NCBI GenBank assembly: GCA_913049615.1
Contig: CAJWZI010000005.1
Location: forward strand, 1-18,495
From: an uncultured Alphaproteobacteria bacterium
GTDB lineage: Bacteria > Pseudomonadota > Alphaproteobacteria > GCA-2731375
Reading direction: 5' to 3'
DNA length: 18,495 bases
The notes beneath the pieces are model-generated. The model searched no databases and had not been told where the DNA came from. It saw nothing but the letters and a program-made list of their open reading frames with translations. This document shows, piece after piece, positions 8,419 to 16,442 of the stretch; the first letter of the stretch is position 1, and the number at the start of each line of letters is the position of its first letter. A program made the position numbers and the translations under genes.

Positions 8419-9034
8419 GCGGAAGATCTTCAGGGCCGATGGCGAGCTTCAAGAAGATTAGAAATCGAAAAATGAAGTGCTCGACAGGGATATAACGAGT
8501 CCGAGTTGGTTGGTGCAAGCATCAACACATGGCGGAATCGCTACGCACAGAACCTGTAACGCCTGACTTTCTTTTTACGCCTAAATTCGATCGTCTTTTT
8601 TTGGGAATTTTACTAGTTTTTTTTGAGCAATGTTGGATATCGCCGATCAATCCATTTAACGAGTATAGAATCCGTAATTCGGTACCGGAACCCTAGTTCT
8701 GGTCTCAGGTAGCACGACCCATGAGGACCTTAATTTTCTCTCACTTTATCAATCCCGTAGCAAAATCCCGAGTCACTGCGGATATTGTTTGCTCATTGAA
8801 AGACCCACTACTTGCCTGCAAGTGCATAAGATAAAATATGATATTCATTTGAAGAACAATTTGCCAATGTGATTGGTTAGCATAATGCACATTAGACGGG
8901 CCGCCAGGCTGGCCGACTATTTGGTGTCACCTCAATAATTCTGGTGTGCCATAATGTTATTGTTTAAACCATCCTCTTAGCCTAGACCTCGAAATTCATC
9001 GCTGCACATCAAATATTGTTGAAAGAGAGTGACA
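8419..9034. other. Long AT-rich intergenic region upstream of the TPP enzyme gene
   Basis: About 615 bases without a recognisable gene, visibly more AT-rich than its surroundings. It holds T-tracts at about 8597-8603 and 8617-8624. An imperfect hairpin pairs 8701-8707 with 8722-8729 (one bulged base) and is followed by TTAATTTTCT, which could be a second weak terminator or an attenuator. A short inverted repeat GCCAG-G-CTGGC lies near 8904-8914. A 55-codon frame (8529-8696, starting MAESLRTEPVTPDFL) crosses the T-tracts, has no good ribosome-binding site and matches no family I know. The region is long enough to hold a regulated promoter or a small RNA, or to be decayed DNA. Confidence 0.5.
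8861..8888 (+). promoter_or_regulatory. Weak promoter candidate upstream of the TPP enzyme gene
   Basis: TTGCCA (8861-8866) and TAATGC (8883-8888) are 16 bases apart on the coding strand of the TPP enzyme gene, about 145 bases before its start. The match is modest and the region is AT-rich, so chance hits are expected. A second TAATG follows at 8952 without a well-placed -35. Confidence 0.2.
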
Positions 9035-10783
9035 ATGTCGGCAACGTCGAAACAACCTGAAACCTCCACTGCAACCGACACTCTAAGGCAGAAATCTAGG
9101 GACGCTTCAGTTGTCTCGGGCGGCCATCTCGTCGCCAGGGCGCTAAAGAACGAGGGCGTTGATACGATTTTTACTCTTTGCGGTGGCCACATCATCGACA
9201 TCTATGACGGTTGCCTGGACGAAGGGATCAAGATTGTCGATGTACGCCACGAACAAACAGCAGCTCATGCAGCTGATGGATATGCGCGACAGACCGGCAA
9301 GTTGGGCTGCGTCGTGACCACAGCAGGCCCCGGTTGCACCAACGCAATCACCGGTATAGCGACGGCGTTCCGCTCTGAAAGTCCGATTCTTCACATTGGC
9401 GGCCAGAGTTCGCTTTCCCAACACAAGCAGGGATCTTTGCAGGACCTGCCGCACGTAGACATCATGAAGCCGATAACTAAATTTGCCTCGGGCGTTTTTT
9501 CCACGGAGCGGGTTGCCGACATGATTTCGATGGCGGCGCGGGAATGTTTTACTGGCGCTTACGGTCCGTCTTATCTGGAAATTCCACGTGATATTCTGGA
9601 TGCTGAAATTCCGATCGAAACGGCTGTTATCCCCGCGCCTGGCTCCTATCGTGTTTCGACCAAGTCCATCGGTGACCCGGCTGACATCGAGACGCTGGCG
9701 GACATCCTGGTAAAGTCGGAGCGCCCGGCCGTCCTGTTCGGCCAGCAGGTCTGGGCCAGTCAGTCACACAATGAAGCAATCACCTTTGTCCGGGCGCTAG
9801 GAATTCCCGCCTATGGAAATGGCGCCGCGCGCGGCATGATGCCGATGGATGATCCGCTTAACTTTGACCGCACCCGCTCGGACGCCTTCAAGGAAGCAGA
9901 TGTTATTCTCATCGTCGGCACACCCTTTGATTTCCGCATGGGATATGGCAAGCGAATCTCCGCGCCGACCCTGATCCAAATCGACCAGAGCTATGCGACT
10001 GTTGGCAAAAACCGTGACATCAGCATGGGGATTGCTGGTGATCCGGGTGCGATCCTAAAGGCGGTGACCGATGCGGCAACCGGGCGCATCAATAAGGGTG
10101 CCAGTCAAAAACGACAGGAATGGATGAAAATGCTCCGCGAAATAGAGGCGGTCAAGCTGGAAAGGCTAATGCCGGCGTTCCTGTCCGACAGCAATCCGAT
10201 CCATCCCTATCGGCTGGCCTGGGAGATCAATGAATTTCTCGGTGACGACACGATTTATATCGGTGACGGCGGCGATGTGGTTACGATTTCCGCCCAGGCG
10301 GTGCGTCCCAGGAGACCTGGCCAGTGGATGGACCCGGGCGCTCTTGGATCGCTCGGCGTCGGCACCGGATTTTCTATGGCCGCAAAACTTGCTCATCCGG
10401 ATAAGGAAGTCATGTGCCTCTACGGCGACGGCGCGTTCGGCATGACGTCTTTCGATATGGAAACTGCCCAGCGGTTCGGCGCGCCTTACTTGGCCGTTGT
10501 CGGCAATAATTCGTACATGAACCAGATTCGCTACGGCCAGATGGCCAAATATGGCCCTCAACGTGGTAATATAGGTAATAAGCTTGGTGACGTGCCGTTC
10601 TCCCAGTTCGGCCAAATGATTGGCGGCTACGGCGAGGAAGTTCGTGAGGCAGACCAAATCCAGCCGGCGTTTCGCCGTGCCCGTGAAGAGATCGCCAAGA
10701 CGGGCAAATGCGCCGTCGTCAATGTATGGATTGATCCGAATGAATATGCGCCAGGCACCAAAGCGCAGACCATGTACAAATAA
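9035..10783 (+). CDS. Thiamine-diphosphate-dependent lyase/decarboxylase (2-hydroxyacyl-CoA lyase or oxalyl-CoA decarboxylase-like)
   Basis: 582 residues with the three-domain plan of the acetolactate synthase/oxalyl-CoA decarboxylase superfamily. The first domain has 'IVDVRHEQTAAHAADGYAR' with the cofactor-activating glutamate at Glu73. The cofactor-binding domain has 'CLYGDGAFGMTSFDMETAQ', and 'GNNSY' ends the 'GDG...NN' magnesium/TPP motif (about 464-492). The position of the Tyr-Glu pair typical of oxalyl-CoA decarboxylases reads Leu135-Gln136 ('GSLQDLPHVD'), closer to the pattern in acetolactate synthases and 2-hydroxyacyl-CoA lyases. The C-terminus 'DPNEYAPGTKAQTMYK' is unlike acetolactate synthase. 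The ATG at 9035, behind GAGAG, is preferred to the GTG at 9029. The CoA-transferase gene follows after 21 bases, which points to an acyl-CoA substrate. Plausible reactions are C-C cleavage of a 2-hydroxyacyl-CoA or decarboxylation of oxalyl-CoA. The class is sure, the reaction is not. Confidence 0.85.
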   Translation: MSATSKQPETSTATDTLRQKSRDASVVSGGHLVARALKNEGVDTIFTLCGGHIIDIYDGCLDEGIKIVDVRHEQTAAHAADGYARQTGKLGCVVTTAGPGCTNAITGIATAFRSESPILHIGGQSSLSQHKQGSLQDLPHVDIMKPITKFASGVFSTERVADMISMAARECFTGAYGPSYLEIPRDILDAEIPIETAVIPAPGSYRVSTKSIGDPADIETLADILVKSERPAVLFGQQVWASQSHNEAITFVRALGIPAYGNGAARGMMPMDDPLNFDRTRSDAFKEADVILIVGTPFDFRMGYGKRISAPTLIQIDQSYATVGKNRDISMGIAGDPGAILKAVTDAATGRINKGASQKRQEWMKMLREIEAVKLERLMPAFLSDSNPIHPYRLAWEINEFLGDDTIYIGDGGDVVTISAQAVRPRRPGQWMDPGALGSLGVGTGFSMAAKLAHPDKEVMCLYGDGAFGMTSFDMETAQRFGAPYLAVVGNNSYMNQIRYGQMAKYGPQRGNIGNKLGDVPFSQFGQMIGGYGEEVREADQIQPAFRRAREEIAKTGKCAVVNVWIDPNEYAPGTKAQTMYK

Positions 10784-10804
10784 CCGAAATTCGTGGACGG
10801 ACTA

Positions 10805-12055
10805 ATGAAAGCACTCGAAGGAATCAAGGTACTGGATTTCACTCACGTTCAGTCAGGGCCGACCTGTACGCAGCTCCTGGCTTGGTTCGGCGCGGATGTG
10901 TTCAAGGTGGAGCGTCCCGGTGTCGGTGACGCGACACGTGGACAACTGCGCGATATCCCAGACGTAGATTCGCTCTATTTCACCATGCTGAACCATAACA
11001 AACGATCGATCGAGATTGACGGAAAAATTGAGACCGGCAAGGCGGTGTTAGAAAGGCTGGTGAAAACCTGCGATGTCTTGGTCGAGAATTTTGCCCCCGG
11101 CGCGCTGGACCGCATGGGATTTTCGTGGGAGCGGATTCAGGAGCTAAATCCGCGTATGATCATGGCCTCTATCAAGGGGTTTGGCCCAGGATCTTATCAA
11201 GACTGCAAGGTTTATGAAAACATTGCGCAATGTGCAGGTGGCGCGGCTTCGACGACTGGGTTTTTTGGCGAGTTGCCGACGGTGACCGGCGCTCAGATCG
11301 GCGATTCTGGAACCGGCCTGCATCTCGCATTTGGCATCGTCACGGCATTGTTCCAGAGGGAGACTTCCGGCCGGGGCCAGAGGGTAACAGCGGCGATGCA
11401 GGACGGCGTATTGAACCTTTGTCGAGTAAAACTGCGTGACCAGCAACGGCTCTCTGCAGGACCGTTGACAGAATATTCCCAGTTTGGCGAAGGTATTCCG
11501 TTTGGTGAGGCCGTGCCGCGTGCGGGTAATGATTCCGGCGGTGGCCAGCCTGGGCGTATCCTCAAATGCAAGGGTTGGGAAGATGATCCGGACAGCTATA
11601 CTTATTTTATTACGCAGGCTGCCGCATGGAAGAATATTTGCGACGTGATTGGCAAGCCGCAGTGGAAGGAAGATCCGGATTACGCCACACCGAATGCCCG
11701 GTTGCCAAAGCTCAACGAGGTATTTGGTGCCATTGAAGAATGGACGATGACCAAAACAAAATTTGAGGTCATGGATATTTGTAATGGTTTGGATATTCCC
11801 GTCGGGCCGATTTTGTCGATGAAAGAGGTAGCTGAGGAGCAATCCTTGCGGGATACCGGTACTGTCGTCGAAGTCGATCATCCGACCCGCGGAAAATATC
11901 TGTCGGTGGGCAATCCCGTCAAGCTGTCGGATTCGCCATCCAAGGTTTTGCGCTCGCCTTTGCTCGGCGAGCATACCAATGAAATTCTGCGTGACGTCCT
12001 GAATTTCTCCGATGAGGAAATCAAGGAAATTCGTACGTCTGGTGCGGTTGGTTAA
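10805..12055 (+). CDS. frc: Class III CoA-transferase, formyl-CoA:oxalate CoA-transferase (Frc/YfdW) type
   Basis: 416 residues, close in length to Oxalobacter Frc and E. coli YfdW, and similar along the whole chain. Family members form interlocked dimers and move CoA from formyl-CoA (or another acyl-CoA) to an acid such as oxalate. Seen: '[20 protein letters not shown]' at 6-25, '[14 protein letters not shown]', '[19 protein letters not shown]' (135-153), the catalytic aspartate as Asp167 in '[13 protein letters not shown]', '[20 protein letters not shown]', the glycine loop 'GGGQPG', and '[11 protein letters not shown]' near the end. At the position of Trp48 in Oxalobacter Frc this protein has Gln47, as in YfdW. 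A GTG at 10793 in frame is an alternative start; the ATG aligns with the family start. It forms an operon with the TPP enzyme. The nucleotide composition matches that of its partner. Confidence 0.88.
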   Translation: MKALEGIKVLDFTHVQSGPTCTQLLAWFGADVFKVERPGVGDATRGQLRDIPDVDSLYFTMLNHNKRSIEIDGKIETGKAVLERLVKTCDVLVENFAPGALDRMGFSWERIQELNPRMIMASIKGFGPGSYQDCKVYENIAQCAGGAASTTGFFGELPTVTGAQIGDSGTGLHLAFGIVTALFQRETSGRGQRVTAAMQDGVLNLCRVKLRDQQRLSAGPLTEYSQFGEGIPFGEAVPRAGNDSGGGQPGRILKCKGWEDDPDSYTYFITQAAAWKNICDVIGKPQWKEDPDYATPNARLPKLNEVFGAIEEWTMTKTKFEVMDICNGLDIPVGPILSMKEVAEEQSLRDTGTVVEVDHPTRGKYLSVGNPVKLSDSPSKVLRSPLLGEHTNEILRDVLNFSDEEIKEIRTSGAVG

Positions 12056-12138
12056 CTATAAAATGAGGTAGCGGAATGAGGCAGCTCGAGGACGGTAATC
12101 GCGGCAAATGAACGGGCTTACGATCCGCTGATAAATGA

Positions 12139-12228
12139 TACCGAGTGAACTCGGGAGACTCCGGCATGGCGACCATGTGCCTCGGCACTGCCATGGGCGC
12201 AGATGGACTGTGCGAATTACCGAAATAA
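12139..12228 (+). pseudogene. C-terminal remnant of a second thiolase gene
   Basis: The open stretch that ends with TAA at 12226-12228 decodes 'GMATMCLGTAMGADGLCELPK'-like residues, the unmistakable C-terminal active-site segment of a thiolase, including the catalytic cysteine. The last 18 residues share 13 with the intact thiolase upstream (8298-8354) and about 43 of 57 bases. Upstream the frame meets a TGA at 12136-12138, and no catalytic Cys or His blocks are found, so at most about 25 residues survive. It lies about 80 bases after the frc stop on the same strand. It is not a recent copy of the intact gene but the tail of a diverged paralogue, probably left behind by a deletion or recombination. 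Confidence 0.75.
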
Positions 12229-12245
12229 GATTTTTGATACTTTAA

Positions 12246-12280
12246 GGGCTCTTGGCTGTATCGGCGACGAGCCCTGTTTT
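12246..12280 (+). terminator. Possible terminator downstream of the frc operon and thiolase remnant
   Basis: GGGCTC (12246-12251) can pair with GAGCCC (12269-12274) around a 17-base loop, followed by TGTTTT. The loop is long and the T-run short. Its place right after the remnant stop codon fits a terminator that once served the lost thiolase gene and may now end the TPP enzyme-frc transcript. Confidence 0.45.
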
Positions 12281-12551
12281 ATGGAATTTTGGCGGAAGAG
12301 AGCGGCTGCTCAGGGTTTTGTTGCGGTCACCCCGTAATTTCTCTCTGACCGTAACCCGATCAGGGGTAACCATCTGGGGCACCTCCACTTTTACTGTTTT
12401 GGACAGAGGAAATATGTGGAGCGATCCGGGTCCACAAGGGACTAACGATCGGATTTAACGTTGCCGTCCCAGTCCTCATTTACCCGGAGTAGGGATCGCT
12501 TGGCGTCTTGCGACGGGTCGCAACAGCCGCCGAACCTCGGCACGCTCTATT
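12281..12551. other. Convergent intergenic stretch before the fused hyuAB gene
   Basis: About 270 bases between the frc side (+) and the end of the fused hydantoinase gene (-). A sharp inverted repeat with seven-base arms, TTGCGAC-GG-GTCGCAA, lies at 12508-12523, about 30 bases past the hyuAB stop, but without a T-run on either strand. A looser pair, 12325-12333 with 12363-12371, has eight of nine bases complementary across a long loop. No gene is recognised. Confidence 0.4.
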
Positions 12552-15500
12552 TTAGCTGCGTTTCCCGCGCTCTGTGGAGGTCGCTGAAACATCAACAGAG
12601 CGGCCATCGGCAGTGAGTACGACGCCATAGTCCTGCGCCGCCTTCGCCCTGCTGACGACGCCGTCCCGGACATCGCGTAGCACCAACTCTGGCGGACGGG
12701 CGAAGGGATCCCCCCATCCACCGCCACCGGGTGTATTGGCGATCATACGGGCAGGACCCAATCGTCGGACACCGTACTTGGGAGGCACGAACCTTGGGCC
12801 GTCGGCGGTTTCGTCCTCGGGCGAGACCCAGACTTCGCCGACCGCACCGAATGCACCACCCTGGACGCCGTAGCCAGACGGGATGTCGAGGCCCTCAGCC
12901 CGGAATGACCATGTGGCGGGGCTCAGTATATCAGCCTCGTAGCGGACGCCGGAGCCACCGCGCCGTACCCCAGGACCGGCGGCATCGGTCCGGAATTCCC
13001 AGTGCCTGTAGTGCACTGGGTAGACTTGCTCGTGGTACTCGAGATTGGGCAGGTCCAGGCCGCCGAGTGAGCTCAAATGTCCCATTTGAGGGAAGCCATC
13101 GCGTTCGGCGGTGGCACCGGGTGCTCCCATGGCGTGCCACTGGTACATAACCCAGGTGCGGCCTTCGTCGTCATGACCGGCGACGTGGTTGTGCACCGTC
13201 TTCGACCAACCTGCGCAGGCGCGTGAAGGATCGGCTTTCGTCAGGGCTTGCCAGACCGCATGGATGATCTCATGCGCAACGAAGACCGTGTTCATTGTCA
13301 TCGGCGCCGGCGGCTTGGCATTCACGACCGAGCCTTCCGGGGCGATGATCTCGATACAACGATAGGTGCCCTCGTTGCGGGGGATCGAGGTGTCGAAGAA
13401 AGATGATAGGGCCAGGTAGACAGAAGAGTAGGTGTTGGCGATCGAGGAATTCTTGAAGCCAGCGATCTGGCCATCGGTACCGGTGAAATCGACTGTTAGG
13501 TTCTCGCCCGTGATGGTGAGCGCCACGCGGATCACCACGTCGACCTTGCGGAAGCAGTCGTTGTCGGTTCGGTCCTCGCCGCGATAGCTTCCGTCGGGAA
13601 GGGCTGCCACTACTTCCCGCATGCGGGCCTCGGCGTGATCGAGCACACCGGTGAGATGCCGGAGATAGGGATCGAGGCCAAGCTCCTCGGCTAATGTCGT
13701 AATACGCTCTTCGCCGATCCGAGTGGAGCCGAGCATGGCTCTGAGATCCCCGTCCAGAAGCTCTGGTGTACGCGAGTTGATCAACAAAAGTTTCCATAGA
13801 TCGTCGCGCAGCTCACCAGCATCGATTAGTTTGCAGACCGGCAGGCGGATGCCTTCCTGCCAAATCTCGGTAGCCTCGGGGTTGTAGGTCCCGGCAAGCC
13901 CTCCGCCAATGTCGGATTGGTGTGCTCGGTTGCAACAGAATCCTGCCAGCTGCGGCGGATCCGAAACGAAGATTGGGCGCGCGATGACCCAGTCGGGCTG
14001 ATGGTTGCCGCCTGCGACATATGGATCGGATAGGACGAAGACATCTCCGGGGTTAATACGCCCTCCGAAGTCCTCGAGCAATGCGCGCACGGCGAAACCA
14101 CCGCCTCCGGTGTGGATCGGAATGCCGTCGGCATTGGCGATCAGGGTGCCGGCTGGATCGGTTACGAAACAGGAGAAGTCATGGCTTTGCGAAAAGATCG
14201 GGCTGCGTGCGGTGCGGGTCATGACCCAGCCCATGTGCCGGCTGATCTGATCGAGTCGGTTCTGCATCAGCGCCAAGGTCACCGGGTCGCGGCGCCCCGG
14301 TTGCTCCGTCGAGGGTGGTGCCGCGTGACTTGGTTCGCCTGATACATCGATCAGGAAATTGCCCGTGCCATCCACGCTCAGCACATCCGCCGGGCCGATC
14401 AAGACCGTGGTTGTGCTCTCCTCGATTACCAGCGGACCATAGAGCCGATGACCTGGGCCGATATCCGCGCCGGCGTAAACCGGGGTCTCGAGCCAGCCGT
14501 CCTCACCGTGCCAGATCGGGCGAGTCGCGACCGGCGCTGGCGTGCCGCTTGCGGGCGCTAGCTCGGGCGCGGCGAGCCGCCCGCTGGCGGCGGACGCCGT
14601 GACATGGAGCGAAGCGATCAAAATCATTCCGTCGGGCTGCACGTGGCCGTAGAGGCGCAGGTATTCGCCTTCGAACGCGGCCCTGACAGCGGCACGATCG
14701 AACGGGCCGGCATCCAGCGCCACCCGGACCGACCAGAGTTGGCCAGTGTAGTGCAGATCGATCTCGTGCCTGAGCGTGATCTCTGGTGCCGCGAAGCCTT
14801 CTTCGGCCATTACAGCCTCGGCCTGAGCTACCAGATCGCTCAGTGCGTCGTCGACCGTGGCTGGGGCCAAATAATCGAGGGAGCCGCGCAGAAAACGGGC
14901 GAAGTCCTGGCGCAGATCGGCATGCAACATGCCAACGGCACACAAGGCACCGGCATCGCGCGGCACATAGACCCACTGACATCCGAGCCCCCGGGCGACG
15001 ACAGCGCCGTGCATCGGTCCCGCCCCGCCAGCTGCAACAAGAGTAAAGCGAGCGGGCGCGTGGCCTCGTTCGATTGAGATGTACTCAACCGCGTGAAGCA
15101 ATTTCTGCTCCAGAAGCGAAATGATACCCGCCGCAGCAGCTTCGATCGAGAGCCCTAATGGTTCGGCCACACGAGTGCAGATTACCTGGCGGGCCGCCTC
15201 AAGATCGAGGTCAATACCGCCACCAGCGTAGACGCCGGGGCGCAATCTACCAAGTACCAGCTGAGCATCGGTCACTGTGGCATCTTTGCCGCCGAGGCCA
15301 TAGCAGGCTGGCCCAGGATTGGCGCCTGCGCCTTCAGGCCCGACTAACAGCATGCCCGCTGAATCGACCCTGGCAATGGTGCCGCCTCCAGCGCCAATAG
15401 TGTGAATGTCGACGACCGGTGTCGAGACGTGATAGCCGGCGATCATGAACTCGTCCTTGTCGGCAACCCGGCCGTTTGACATCAACATCACATCGCAGGA

Positions 15501-16442
15501 GGTGCCGCCGATTTCCATGGAAATGAGGTTGCCAGCATCTTCGGGATCCTTATTTCCGATGTCGATAGCGCGACGAAGGTGATCCAAGGCTCCGACGGCC
15601 GCCGACGGTCCGCTCAACAGTAGATTAACAGGCCGGGGAGCGATCCGATCCAGAGAAGCAGCACCACCATTAGATTGAATGAGCAGCATTGGCCGGGAGA
15701 GCCCGAGAGTATCTAGCCGCTCCTCCAGGTTACGCAGATAATCGATAATGCGGGGTGCCAGACTGGCATTGACGACGGCTGTCGAGGTGCGTTCATACTC
15801 CCCCATCAGCGGTGAGACGGCCGCCGAGCGGGTGATCCATTTGCCGGACCATTGTCGGCGCACAATCTCTTCAGTGTCGATTTCATGCGCCTCGTTGACG
15901 AAACTGTTGAAGAGCGCGATGGCGACTGCCTCAACGCCCTCCGCAGAAAAAGCATCCAGTGCCCCTTCGACGTCTTTCGCCGAGAGCGGCGCCAATTCCA
16001 GGCCATCTTTGCCGATGCGGCCACCGACGCCCAGTCGTCGATAGCGGGGCACCAGCACCGGGGCAAAGGGTGCGCGATGATTCCATTGGTCCTCGCGCAG
16101 GCCCCGACGCAGCTCCAAAGCATCCCGGAAGCCCCTGGTGGTCAATAGGCCAACGGTGGCGCCCTTGCCTTCGAGCATAGTGTTGGTAGCCACGGTAGAG
16201 CCATGCACGAAGAGATAGCAGTTGCCGAGCACTTCCCTAACCTCCGAACCGAGATCGATTGCCAACCGCTCGAGAGCCGCAACAACGCCTCTGCTCGGGT
16301 CTTCGGGAACCGAAAGCACCTTGGTCACCCAGGTGGCGCCGCCGCTGTCGGCCATTACAAGGTCGGTAAAAGTACCACCTACGTCTACCCCGATGCGCCA
16401 GGGCGGTCGGGGTTCTGTATATGCAGTTTTTGTTGCAGTCAT
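12552..16442 (-). CDS. Fused hydantoinase/oxoprolinase protein (HyuA-HyuB single chain)
   Basis: 1296 residues that join both subunits of the superfamily in one chain, as in eukaryotic-type 5-oxoprolinase. The A half (about 1-700) shows 'RIGVDVGGTFTDLVMAD' (DVGGT at 20-24), 'SNGG' at 257-260, 'MEIGGTSCDVML' (309-320), 'GAGGGTIARVDSAG' and 'GANPGPACYGLGGKDATVTDA'. A short Pro/Ser-rich linker (about 701-717) follows. The B half (about 718-1280) begins 'DPVTLALMQNRLDQISRHM' and has 'GDVFVLSDPYVAGGNHQPD', 'CNRAHQSDIGGG', 'ATEIWQEGIRLP', 'NTPGGGGWGDP' and the usual 'DYGVVLTADG' tail. ATP-driven opening of 5-oxoproline, hydantoin or another cyclic amide is plausible; the exact substrate is not evident. 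It is a single gene with no ribosome-binding site that stands out, divergent from the aminotransferase gene. It is clearly distinct from the split hyuBA pair and more GC-rich. Confidence 0.9.
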   Translation of the reverse strand: MTATKTAYTEPRPPWRIGVDVGGTFTDLVMADSGGATWVTKVLSVPEDPSRGVVAALERLAIDLGSEVREVLGNCYLFVHGSTVATNTMLEGKGATVGLLTTRGFRDALELRRGLREDQWNHRAPFAPVLVPRYRRLGVGGRIGKDGLELAPLSAKDVEGALDAFSAEGVEAVAIALFNSFVNEAHEIDTEEIVRRQWSGKWITRSAAVSPLMGEYERTSTAVVNASLAPRIIDYLRNLEERLDTLGLSRPMLLIQSNGGAASLDRIAPRPVNLLLSGPSAAVGALDHLRRAIDIGNKDPEDAGNLISMEIGGTSCDVMLMSNGRVADKDEFMIAGYHVSTPVVDIHTIGAGGGTIARVDSAGMLLVGPEGAGANPGPACYGLGGKDATVTDAQLVLGRLRPGVYAGGGIDLDLEAARQVICTRVAEPLGLSIEAAAAGIISLLEQKLLHAVEYISIERGHAPARFTLVAAGGAGPMHGAVVARGLGCQWVYVPRDAGALCAVGMLHADLRQDFARFLRGSLDYLAPATVDDALSDLVAQAEAVMAEEGFAAPEITLRHEIDLHYTGQLWSVRVALDAGPFDRAAVRAAFEGEYLRLYGHVQPDGMILIASLHVTASAASGRLAAPELAPASGTPAPVATRPIWHGEDGWLETPVYAGADIGPGHRLYGPLVIEESTTTVLIGPADVLSVDGTGNFLIDVSGEPSHAAPPSTEQPGRRDPVTLALMQNRLDQISRHMGWVMTRTARSPIFSQSHDFSCFVTDPAGTLIANADGIPIHTGGGGFAVRALLEDFGGRINPGDVFVLSDPYVAGGNHQPDWVIARPIFVSDPPQLAGFCCNRAHQSDIGGGLAGTYNPEATEIWQEGIRLPVCKLIDAGELRDDLWKLLLINSRTPELLDGDLRAMLGSTRIGEERITTLAEELGLDPYLRHLTGVLDHAEARMREVVAALPDGSYRGEDRTDNDCFRKVDVVIRVALTITGENLTVDFTGTDGQIAGFKNSSIANTYSSVYLALSSFFDTSIPRNEGTYRCIEIIAPEGSVVNAKPPAPMTMNTVFVAHEIIHAVWQALTKADPSRACAGWSKTVHNHVAGHDDEGRTWVMYQWHAMGAPGATAERDGFPQMGHLSSLGGLDLPNLEYHEQVYPVHYRHWEFRTDAAGPGVRRGGSGVRYEADILSPATWSFRAEGLDIPSGYGVQGGAFGAVGEVWVSPEDETADGPRFVPPKYGVRRLGPARMIANTPGGGGWGDPFARPPELVLRDVRDGVVSRAKAAQDYGVVLTADGRSVDVSATSTERGKRS

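Noticed and set aside
8529..8696. A 55-codon frame in the AT-rich gap as a real small protein gene
   Set aside because: No good ribosome-binding site, no recognisable family, and it runs through homopolymer T-tracts; kept only as part of the description of the gap.
9035..10783. Naming the TPP enzyme as acetolactate synthase (ilvB) or as oxalyl-CoA decarboxylase (oxc)
   Set aside because: There is no small regulatory subunit gene and the partner is a CoA-transferase, which argues against ilvB. The Tyr-Glu pair of Oxc is missing, so neither name can be given with confidence.
11144..11974. A 276-codon minus-strand frame opposite frc
   Set aside because: It lies fully inside a well-supported CoA-transferase gene and its translation shows no domain.
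13270..15088. Several 80-175-codon frames in both directions inside the fused hyuAB gene
   Set aside because: They are rich in Arg, Ser and Pro, as expected from shifted frames of GC-rich DNA, and the host frame is intact throughout.
12552..16442. Two separate genes hyuA and hyuB joined by a sequencing error
   Set aside because: One continuous frame of 1297 codons runs through a plausible Pro/Ser-rich linker with no stop, and such fusions are well known in the oxoprolinase family.
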